Assembly: GCA_021495925.1 (NCBI GenBank)
Contig: JAKEKT010000002.1
Coordinates: 496,001-560,000 of the forward strand
Source: Diplodia intermedia
Taxonomy: Eukaryota > Ascomycota > Dothideomycetes > Botryosphaeriales > Botryosphaeriaceae
Direction: 5' to 3'
Length of the DNA stretch: 64,000 bases
Both the position numbers and the translations under genes were made by a program. This document shows, piece by piece, positions 31,818-41,768 of this stretch. The notes under the pieces are model-generated. The model was given only the letters and a program-made list of their open reading frames with translations. It made no database searches and had not been told where the DNA came from. Numbering within the stretch: the stretch's first letter is position 1; each line of letters opens with the position of its first letter.

Positions 31818-32492
31818 GGAGGCTGTGGAGTTTGTGATTGAAGTGTGCTTCCAAATCAAGGGTTTGATTGCCGTTGTGAAGCTTCAAGGGATGCCGATCG
31901 GAATATCAGGCGTAGAGGCTTGGGAGTAGGTAGGTGCTCAGCCGGGCCAGAGTTGCCGTGGAGCGAGTGACGTAATGGGGCGGGTGAGTGCCTGCGACAA
32001 GCGCTCCCTTGCTGGTGCTGGCAAATGTTTGAGCCGGTCTCAGTGAGGGATGGAAATGCTCACAGAGTGAGAATCAGGACTGACGATGAGGGGTTGAGGG
32101 GGTTTAAAGTGGACTCGGCTGTCTTCCGAGAGGGTTGGAGGTTGTCGTTGGGCCGCGGCAGCGGCCCTGTGACGGGATTCTGATGATCCCGCCCCGCGAC
32201 TTGTTTCGAGCCTGAAGCCTAACCACCCAGCCACTTTCATCGTCACCCTTTGCAATTAGCACCCTGGCCCGCGGAACATCATTCCGCCAACGCCGCGCTG
32301 CCGTCCATTTTCCGATTATGCTCCTCGAACTACACACTGGAACCAGAGCTCATAACACTTCCAGTGACAAATTCTGTATCAAGAGCACGCCCGACTTCAC
32401 AGAAATCCAGTTTCGGGTTTGCGAATGCATGATTTTAGCAACATTCCGACCAGCTGACAGATGCTCACGTGTCATGCGTCCATCCATACAAA
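31818..32492. other. Intergenic: LanC-like promoter, OGG1 3' end
   Basis: No gene is seen. Confidence 0.5.
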
Positions 32493-33860
32493 TCAATACT
32501 CTCGCGAGCTTCTTGTCGTTCTCCTGACCCTCTTAGTCTCCTTCTCTTTCACCTCGAGAACAGAGCGCTCCTCTTCGGGCTCTCTCTTCACCCTTTTCTT
32601 GACCGCCTTCTTCTCTACCGTCGTTTCTTCGACAGTCGACCCTTCTGGATCAGGCTTGACTACTGCCTTCTCATCCTTCGTCTCAACCTTTGCCACAAGG
32701 CGTTCCGAGAAAGCCTTCAGATCAGCCGTGAACAGCACCGAGTGGGCCCAACCCGCTTCTTTACCCCAAAGGCTGCGGAATTTATTTGCAACTGCGTCAT
32801 AGGTGGCCTTGGTCAGACTGCTGTGCTTCCCTTTCCCGAAACGGTAGTCACGCTGTGCGATCTGCCACACTAAATCGATGTCAGTCATGCACAACCGCCT
32901 GCAGCTTCGCATACGCGTGCATCACTTACCGTGAGTATCAACCGGCACAGCTTCTCCCCACCCGAGACCCATAAGGCAGACGCAATCGGCCACCTTCGGT
33001 CCCACACCTTGAAGGGCAAGCAGCTGCTCGTGAGCAGACCTGTAGCCCTCGCGGCCACTCTCCACGAATTCTCCGGCCGGACTGGCTTCGGCGCCTAATA
33101 CTGGACTCTCGGGATTCCTGAGGCCGTCCAGCCAGCCGTCCTCCTTTTCTGTTATCATGGCTGCTGTCTGATACAGGTACTTGGCCCGGTATCCGAATCC
33201 TAGCTGTCTTAATTCCTGCTCGACTTTCGAGTCCGTCAACGCAGATGCTGGAGGGAAATCGTGGAACGCTTGCGACCCTATGTGTCCGATGAGCGGACCG
33301 TAATTTGTGCACAGCTTCTCCACCATCTGCGAGATCCTAGCAATATTGTTATTGCTGCTGCAAATGAACCCAACCAGCGATTCCCACGCATCCTGCTTCA
33401 AGATACGGACTCCGGTGAACTTTGGGGCTTTCTTCCTGAAATTGGCATCCGCTGCCGCCCATTCCTCATATAGTTGGGCTAGGTGCGGCTTCAGATTGAA
33501 GTAGTGCTGAACAAGTTCAAGGGTGTCGTCCTCGGTTGGGACCGGCGACTCGGTTGTCGAGGGCACAGTCGAGGCCGGAGGGGTCAAAGGTGCTTTTGAT
33601 TTCTCAGGGAATATAGCGCGATAGTGTAGGTACTCGGGATCTTGTCGCAACGAGAGGATTCGGCCATGAAGGGCGCAGGACCATTCGTCCTCGGCGGACT
33701 TCCGCCATCTACCGGCGTAACTTGTCAGCGCAACACTGCAAACGGACACCGGCCGTGTAACTAACCTAAAGGACTGACCGCAGCGCAAGGTGGTATTGAT
33801 ACATAGTTCAGTGAGACTCATCGGCAAACGCTGCCATTCGGTGATGCGCAAGTTGCCCAT
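32493..33860 (-). CDS. OGG1: 8-oxoguanine DNA glycosylase/lyase
   Basis: It excises 8-oxoG opposite C in nuclear and possibly mitochondrial DNA (base excision repair). Exons 33860-33766, 32930-33708 and 32493-32869 join at GQSFRW and PVDTHVWQ to give 416 aa. The helix-hairpin-helix and catalytic Lys are in LQGVGPKVADCVCLMG, and the catalytic Asp is in AVPVDTHVWQIA. The N-terminal OGG domain (ITEWQRLPMSLTELCINTTLRCGQSF) and damage pocket NNNIARISQMVEKL are typical. The C-terminal 60 residues are Lys/Glu-rich and end KRVRRTTRSSREY, a likely nuclear localisation signal. The start at 33860 lies just before a T-rich tract in the leader. Confidence 0.95.
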
Positions 33861-34534
33861 TTTTTTTTTTTTCTTTGCAGCGATGCAGGGCGCACGCGAG
33901 AAGAAGCAGGCGGATGAGCACTTGGAACTGCAATCAACCAAGAAGGAACCCGGCTGCAGTTAGGAAATCACCTCAAAGAAACCAAGATGAGGGGCGCGAA
34001 ATCGTCAGCAGTCCAGATGTGGGAAGTACGTGGAGAAGGCGACCTAGAGAAGACGCGACCGCGTGCGCCACTCGACGCGATTTCAGTGCCCGCGGAATTA
34101 CGCGCACGCGTTCGGACAGTGACAATGGCTCCCAGCGAAGACTGATAGACATACTTCGAGTGATGGATCTTACCTGAGCAACATTGGGATCCGACCGAGT
34201 ACAGACATATTGTGCTTTGAAGCCAGTACGGATCTTTGCGAAAAGCGCTGTCGCGGTGAAGCAGGGACGGGCGCGCGTGTGTTAGCAGTCACGAGTGCGG
34301 GCAGTAAAGTGGAGGCTGCATCATGGTTGGCTGCCCGCGCGAGCAAGAGGTTAGCGTCGGTTAGTTTCTTGAGCCTCGCCCAGCCAGCATCTTCACTGCT
34401 GTCCAGCTCCACAACCTTGCGATCAACCTCGCCCACCAACCGTCCCCTCGACTGTCGCACGCGCTTCCACAGCTCGGCGGCCCACCAATCGCGCTACTAA
34501 TCGCCGTCTACGCCTTTGCGCACTTCCGCCGACC
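33861..34534. promoter_or_regulatory. Divergent promoter region of OGG1 and the U2AF large subunit
   Basis: 674 bp separate the two ATGs. No specific sites are clear. Confidence 0.4.
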
Positions 34535-36490
34535 ATGAACGGCGACAGAGGTGCGTCCGATTCAGCTCCGTTCTTCATCTGCTCGAGATGCTAACTCCAC
34601 TAAATCAGATGGTGGCCGGTCGCGCGACCATTATGTAAGCTAGCAAGAACCTCCTGCTGCCAGCCGCAACGTACTGACAACCCCACTGTCCAAGTCTTCG
34701 CGTGGAGACCGTGGCGAGGACCGCCGTGACCGTGACCGCGACCGACGCCGCCGCTCGAGATCTCCGGGCCACCGAGGCTCTCGACGCGATTACGAGGTAG
34801 ACACGTATTCCTCTAGCCGTGACTACAGGGAGCGGGAGCGTGAAGACCGTTACGCGGGGAGGGACAGGCACCGCGATGATCGCTGGGACAGAGACCGTGG
34901 ATCGCGCAGGGAAAGACGGGACGACGAAGAGAGGCCGTCGCGCCGGGACCGCGACCTGTTCGACGACCGTGGAGGACGTGGCAGGAGAGAAAGAGATGAA
35001 TTCGGCGGCCGAGGAGGCCGTGGTGGCGGCGGTGGTGGTGATGGCGGCGGTAGGAGGAGGAGTGCCTCGCCGCCGCCCAAGAAGCGGGAACCCACACCAG
35101 ACCTCACCGATATTACTCCCATCACAGAGCGGCAGAGGCGCATGACGCAGTGGGATATCAAGCCGCCGGGTTATGAGAATGTGACCGCGGAGCAGGCTAA
35201 GCTGTCGGGCATGTTCCCCCTGCCGGGTGCACCCCGCCAGCAACCTATGGATCCCAGTCGCTTGCAGGCTTTTATGAACCAGCCAGCCGGCTCGGCAAGC
35301 GCTTCTGCTCTCAAGCCATCAAACTCACGGCAAGCAAAGCGCCTTTTCGTGTACAACTTCCCGACCTCCGCCACCGATGACACCATCCAGGACTTCTTCA
35401 ACCTCCAGCTCAACCACCTCAATGTCATTTCCAGCTCTGACCCCTGCATTTCGGTTCAAATCTCCAAGGACCGCACTTTTGCTCTCTGCGAGTTCAAGAC
35501 GCCGGAAGATACTACGATGGCGCTGGCTTTGGATGGCCAATCGATGGAACCGGAAGACGCGTCCAATGGAGCTAGCAATGGAGCTCCAACGGGTCTCCAA
35601 ATCTCTCGCCCGAAGGATTACATTGTTCCCGCGCAGAGCGAGGACCCTGAATACCAGGAGGGCGTCGTGTCGGACAAGGTCAAGGATGGCCCGCACAAAA
35701 TTTCCATCTCGCAGATTCCGATCTACCTCACGGAAGAGCAGGTGACGGAGCTACTTACCTCCTTCGGCGAGCTCAAGGCTTTCGTGCTGGCTAAGGACAC
35801 TGGCACTGAACAGTCGAAGGTAAACCTCAAGTCATTGGACGCGCCCTCAATTTACTGTGCTGACGACGTGAACCAGGGAATTGCGTTCTGCGAGTACGTT
35901 GATACAAGTGCGACCGATATTGCAGTGGAGGGCCTGAACGGCATGGAGATTGCTGCAGACAGTTTGAAGGTCAAGAAGGCATGTGTTGGCATTCAGCAGG
36001 CTTCCGGGCTGGAAATGGGTGTCAACGCGATGTCCATGCTTGCGGGCACATCTTCGAGTGATGCTGAGCAAGGCCGCGTCTTGATGCTCCTCAACATGGT
36101 AACGCCAGAAGAGTTGATGGATCCCCAGGAATATGAAGGCGAGTCTGTCCCAGCGCAGTTGTTTCCGAAGAACGGTCACCTCTCTGACAGACCACACAGA
36201 GATCCACGAGGACGTGCACGAGGAATGCAGCAAGTACGGCCATGTCGTAGACCTCAAGATCCCCAGGCCCCAGCCGCCCAAGGAAAACAAGGGCGTTGGA
36301 AAGATCTTCGTCAAGTACGACACGCCCGAGTCGGCGCAGAAGGCTTTACGTGCTTTGGCCGGACGCAAATTCGCGGATCGTACGGTCGTGGTCACCTTCT
36401 TCGGCGAGGTAAGCGTGTTCCCGGACGATGTTGCGTAAGATGGGATGCTAATTGGGGAAATAGGAGTACTTCGACGTCGATGCTTGGTAA
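34535..36490 (+). CDS. U2AF large subunit (U2AF65), 3' splice-site recognition factor
   Basis: It binds the polypyrimidine tract and recruits U2 snRNP. Six exons (34535-34550, 34609-34634, 34695-35819, 35877-36138, 36200-36408, 36464-36490) give 554 aa. An N-terminal RS/RD/RG-rich domain is followed by the U2AF35-binding Trp region (MTQWDIKPPGYENV). RRM1 starts KRLFVYNFP and RRM2 starts HKISISQIPIYLTEEQV. RRM2 RNP1 is GIAFCEYVD once the 57-nt intron is removed. The C-terminal UHM has IHEDVHEECSKYG and GKIFVKYDTPESAQKAL and ends EEYFDVDAW. Intron 4 (36139-36199) uses a GC donor (AAG|GCGAGT). Intron 3 (35820-35876) is stop-free and a multiple of three. Confidence 0.95.
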
Positions 36491-37046
36491 AGCGGAAGCG
36501 CACGTGCGCTGACAGAGCCAGCCCGGCGTGCGGTCGTTGTTCATTGCGTCTTTGGCTTCTAGCAGATTGATTCCACGGCATTCGAGGGGTTTGGGATATA
36601 GGTAGCCTCGTGGGAGCGATTTCGAATGTAATTCTAGCGGAGCTTGGGTAGCTGGTGACTAAAAAAGCATGAGGCCTCGGGGCGCGCACTAGGTAGGTGG
36701 AGGGCCGGAAGCTGGAAAAATACAAGCGGCTGGTGCCTGCACGACAGACGGGCAATTTGAAACCGCGTCAAATTGAGCACGCTCATGTAGATCGGTATAC
36801 CCCGCGTGCCGTCAATTAAAACGGGGACATGCGGCCGACGAGGCGGGCGATTTGATTGACGAAGAGTCGTCATTCGACCATCTCGCTTACACGACGCCTC
36901 GACGGCGTTGCTAACCCCAAACCTGCGGCTGTCTTGAGGCACCCGGGTTCTCTTATTATGCGGGATTGTCGCGTGCTCCCCAGCATGATATCACCGAATG
37001 GCTCTCGGCTGGACCACCTGCTCCGCCAGCCCGCCCCGCCTGTATC
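36491..37046. other. Intergenic, tandem genes
   Basis: U2AF 3' flank and dehydratase promoter; nothing else is seen. Confidence 0.5.
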
Positions 37047-38598
37047 ATGTCGTCGTTGGCCAGCAGCCCGCTCGAAGAGCTGAGCCCGATCAGCAGGCGA
37101 TCTCGTAAGTCGAACACAGACCGGCGCCCGTCGCGGAGGTGGCGAGCTCGTCGGCCGGCCACACTGACATGACGCAGGCCGCCGCAGCTCGACCGTCCTC
37201 AATCCGCGCTTCTACGTCGACAACTCAATATGGCAGGACGCGCCTGTCCTGACGGGCACGACCAAGTTCGAGCCGCTGCCAGATGCGCGCAACATCATGG
37301 TCACCGGGGGCGCGGGCTTCATGTACGCCGCCACCCCGCAGCCGGGAGCGCGCGCGCCGTGCAACGCCGTGGTTCCTGAGAGAGCTTTGCTGACAGAGTC
37401 GGCAGCGCGTGCTGGTTCGTCCGCCATCTGACGTTGACGTACCCCGACAAGTACCGGGTCTACTCGTTTGACAAGCTGGACTACTGCGCCTCGCTCAACA
37501 ACACGCGCATCCTCGACACCGCGCCCAACTTCACCTTCGTCCAGGGCGACATCACCTCGCCCGCCGACGTGCGCCGCTGCCTCCGCACGCACGACATCGA
37601 CACAATCGTCCACTTCGCCGCGCAGTCGCACGTCGACCTGAGCTTCGGGAACTCGTACCAGTTCACCAACACCAACGTATACGGCACGCACGTCCTGCTC
37701 GAGAGCGCGAAGGCGCATGGAGTCAAGAAGTTCATCCACATCTCTACCGACGAGGTGTACGGCGAGGTGGAGGAAAATGGCGACGATCTGGGCGAAACCA
37801 GCCTGCTCGCACCCACAAACCCATACTCGGCCAGCAAGGCGGCAGCGGAGATGATGGTGAATGCGTACTGGAAGAGCTTCAAGCTGCCGGTCATCATCGT
37901 CCGCGCGAACAACGTGTACGGGCCGCATCAGTTCCCAGAAAGTAAGGACAGGGCACCCTTCCACTCCACAACGCACAGATCAAGCCGGGGAAGCGATGCT
38001 GATCACGACTCACACCACAGAGATCATTCCCAAGTTCGCGATGCTGCTGCACCGCGGCCGCAAGCTGCTGCTGCACGGCGACGGCACCCCCACGCGCCGA
38101 TACCTGTACGCGGGCGACATCACCGACGCGCTCGACACCATCTTCCACAAGGGCGCAGTAGGTCAGATATACAACATCGCGTCCAAGGATGAGGTGTCGA
38201 ACATGGAACTCTGCCGCCGGCTCTTGAAGTTGTACGGGCTCCCGGCCAGGACTCCAGAGGAGTTCAAGCGGTGGGTTGTACACACCGAGGACCGGCCGTT
38301 CAACGATCACCGGTACGCCACCGACGGCACAAAGCTGGCGAAGCTCGGATGGCGACAGCAGACGAGCTTCGCTGACGGGCTTCGCATCACGGTGGACTGG
38401 TACCGGCGCTTCGGCGAGGTGTGGTGGGGGGACATTAGCCGTATCCTGACGCCTTTTCCCGTGGTCGAAGGAAACGAGATCTTCACGCAGGAGGAGCACG
38501 ACGCTCTAGACGAGGGCACGCAGACGTCGGAGGAAGAGGAATACGTGTGGAATGACAGGGCTCTGTACCATCTGCAGGCGTCAGGAGGCACGGTGTGA
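37047..38598 (+). CDS. NDP-glucose 4,6-dehydratase (UDP-glucose/dTDP-glucose type)
   Basis: It converts NDP-glucose to the 4-keto-6-deoxy sugar, the first step toward rhamnose in the cell wall. Four exons give about 438 aa. The NAD motif spans intron 2 (37323-37405) as TGGAGFI-ACWFVRHL; the acceptor at GTCGGCAG was chosen because it keeps this motif. Other landmarks are SFDKLDYCASLNN, GDITSPADV, HFAAQSHVDLSFGN, STDEVYGEV (catalytic Asp-Glu), NPYSASKAAAEM (YxxxK) and NNVYGPHQFPEK across intron 3. The C-terminal 60 residues are acidic and extend beyond bacterial RmlB. The epimerase/reductase partner needed for rhamnose is not in this window. Confidence 0.92.
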
Positions 38599-39328
38599 CT
38601 GAACACTTTAGAAGCCAGCATCTGCATTCTAGAGACCGGCACGCGAGAGTGGAGCATGAATTGCGGAAGACAGCTAGTTAGATTGATTAGATACCAGACA
38701 ATGCTTTTCCCTTTTTTCTTTTTTTTTTCCGGCAGCTCATCATGCGGCTCCCTGGCGCATGCGTTCGTTGGTGCACGTCTCTCGCGGGAAGAATAACAGA
38801 GGGGCCCGTCAGGGCATAGTCAGGGCCAGGTAAGGCGCCAAGGCCGCGTTTCGGTGGCGGGGAGCGGATGCGGAGCAGCGGTCGGGCGGTCGGGCGGGTA
38901 AGAGCTGCGCACCTGCAGCTGGCGCGCGGCGGCGACCTTGGGCCGCGAGATACGGGGCCGGGGGGCGTTTCATGCACTGCCTCAGACAACGTACGAAGCG
39001 CCGCAGTCAGCCCTCCCCTCTCTTTCACAACCCTCCCCTTCCTCTTGTCTTCCTCGCAAGCCAAAATACCCAGCCGCTGCTGCCTAGTCCAGGAATCGCA
39101 TTGCAGCGCCCAGCGACAATTCGCACGAGGCTTTCGCGCGGAAATCCCTCGTTTCCCCCTCCATATTCGGGAGCCTAAGCAAGCTACGCAGGACCCTTAG
39201 ACTATCTCCCCTATTAAATCCATATTAAACCTCGTACCCCTCCAAACAACGCGACCGGACCAAAAAGAACGCACCCAACACAACACCACCGGCCAATCCT
39301 CATAGAACCGCCCAACCCATAAAAAAAC
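38599..39328. other. Intergenic, SEC9 promoter
   Basis: An A/C-rich leader precedes the SEC9 start; no gene. Confidence 0.5.
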
Positions 39329-40885
39329 ATGGGTCTTTTCAGCAAGAAAGACAAGTCCGGCTCGGACGCCGCCAGCGACGCCGACCGCAAGGCCCTCTTC
39401 GGCGGCGGCAGCAAGAAGGGCTCGCCCGCGCCCTCAGCCTCCAACCCCTACGCCCAACCTCCGCCCGGCGGCGCCGCCCCTCCCCCCTACTCCGGCGGTG
39501 GCATGAGCGACCGCGCCCGCGCCGAGAAGACCCCCGTTCCGCAGGGCGGCTACGGCGGCGGCGGCGGCGCCTACGGCGGCAGCGGCGCCTACGGACAGGA
39601 CAGATACGGCGGCGGTGGTGGTGGCGGCACCGCGAGCAGATACGGCGCCGGCGGATACGGTGGCATGGGCGACTCAGATGCAGGCAGACAGGAGCTGTTC
39701 GGCAACGCGGCGCAGAGGACGCAGCAACCAGGCGGCGCGCCGTCGCCTGGTGGCACCATGGGAGGAGGAGGAGGGGCGGGTAGCGCCGCGTATGGCTCCT
39801 ATGCGGATAGACAGCTGACGCAGGAGGAAGAGGAAGAGGAGGATGTGCAGGCGGCGAAGCAGCAGATTAGGTTCAGTGAGTTGCCACTCTTGCCTCCCTC
39901 TCCCCCCACCCCCCACCCTGTGGGGATGGTCTGAAAGGAGTTGAGGGGAGGAAATTGGATCCGAGGAAGTTTCCGATACTAACGAACTGAACAGTGAAGC
40001 AGCAGGATGTCTCCTCGACGAGGAATGCGCTCCGCTTGGCGGCTCAGGCTGAAGAGACGGGTCGGGATACTTTGGGACGGTTGGGCGCGCAGGGAGAGAG
40101 TAAGTCCTTACCCTCGCAGGGCACCTTGAGTGCTGCACGACGGCGATTGGAGTGCATGGGAGCTCACGCTTCTGGCGATAGGAATCCACAACACGGAGAA
40201 GAACCTCGATCTCGCGGAGAACCAGAACAGGCTTGCCGAGGAGAAGGCGCGCGAGCTTAAGACGCTGAACAAGTCCATGTTTGCGTAAGTGCTTCCAGCG
40301 AGCCTCTCACAGGTACAGTTGACATTGGCTGACTCTTTCCACGACGGGGCACAGCATGCATGTCTCCAACCCCTTCACCGCGTCTAAGCGCCGCGAGCAA
40401 CGCGACCAGAACATCATCGACACGCACCGCAAGGAGAAGCAGCAGCGCGAGGATACTCGCTCGGCAGCGTACGACTCGGCGCAACGCCAGCAGCAGGTGG
40501 CCAAGGACGTCAACCGCCCCGGTTTCGGCGGTAACAAGCAGGCTAGCCTGGCTGAACGCTCCAAGTACCAGTTCGAGGCCGATTCGGAGGATGACGACAT
40601 GGAGGACGAGATCGACTCCAACCTTGACGCCCTGCACGGCGCCGCCGGCCGCCTCAAGAACCTGGCCTCGGCCATGGGCACCGAGGTCGACACGCAGAAC
40701 CAGCACATCTCCCGCATCACGAACAAGGTGAGTCAAGACTGCGCTTCCCTCTTTTTTCTCCCCCGTTTTGCGTTACGCGCTTCGTCGCATTGAGATGGTT
40801 TCATGGCTGACGCTCCACCTTCCAGACCGATCGTGTCGACGAGCAGATCGTCATGAACCGCTCCCGTCTGGACCGCATCAAATAA
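39329..40885 (+). CDS. SEC9: Sec9/SNAP-25-type t-SNARE for exocytosis
   Basis: It pairs with Sso and Snc SNAREs to fuse secretory vesicles at the plasma membrane. It begins MGLFSKKDKSGSD. A long Gly/Tyr-rich disordered N-terminus precedes EEEEEEDVQAAKQQIRF. The first SNARE helix is built from several exons (KQQDVSSTRNALRLAAQAEETGRDTL, IHNTEKNLDLAENQNRLAEEKA). The second is SEDDDMEDEIDSNLDALHGAAGRLKNLASAMGTEVDTQNQHI, ending with a short last exon TDRVDEQIVMNRSRLDRIK. Both helices carry the zero-layer Gln (Qb and Qc). There is no membrane anchor or Cys cluster, as in yeast Sec9. It is convergent with SEC10, another exocytosis gene. Confidence 0.93.
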
Positions 40886-41768
40886 GCGCGGGACGGCGTG
40901 AGACACCTCGCACACTGGATCCGTTGCCTTTGTACATACATGCGTCTTGACTGAAAACAAAAGTCACAAAGAACAAACACCAAAAAGATGGGCAACGAAT
41001 GCGGGAGGAACCGGGTCGGGTTACTCAGAAACTGGGGGGGATACAGACTCTGCTGTTCTCTCTTTCTCTCTTCCTACAGAGTTCCGGGGGAACATGGCGT
41101 TTTTGGGATACATTTTGTCTTCTTTTTTTTGGTGCTAAATGTCATGACATTCACCTTTGCTTGATGCGTCACATACATGCATAATGCAATACCGTTATGG
41201 AGGGAACTTTTCTCCTTATGTCTCAGTTCGACTCCGCTGCTGCTTGACAGGTGGGGAATAAAATTGGGGTCGAGAATGAGAGTGTCTAACCTCTCTTCCA
41301 CCTTCTCTCCTCCCTCTTGGTTTGTTCCAATTCGAAGGCTTGCAAGTAATCCCCAGAGGTACGAAGTGTCAACCATGGTTCCCTGCGACGTTACTGAACT
41401 GGTAAATAGTGCGAGAACCCCGAAAAGAAAACTTTGGCGTTACTGAGATGATGTTTCATGGCCTGCAAATCTGTTGAAAATGAGGAGTGCAAGATCAATG
41501 CAACAACACATGAGATATCTGATATCATCGCGTCGAAGTGGAAAGATGGAAAAAGGAGCATGCCAATGCGTCGACCGGGCTTGTCCCAAGAAACCCGTAG
41601 AACAGAATCAAAGAAAACGCCTCTCTGTGCTCCCCCAGATTCCCAATCCCTCTCGCCTATGCTTGTGAAGGTTATGTGAGGATACTGTGCAACCGCAACA
41701 AAACGGAAAATGCCGCAGATAGGAACAGATAAAATATAGAAACGCCCGCCCACGCATGCCTTTTCTTT
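40886..41768. other. Convergent intergenic between SEC9 and SEC10
   Basis: T-rich 3' UTR-like sequence; no gene is recognised. Confidence 0.5.
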
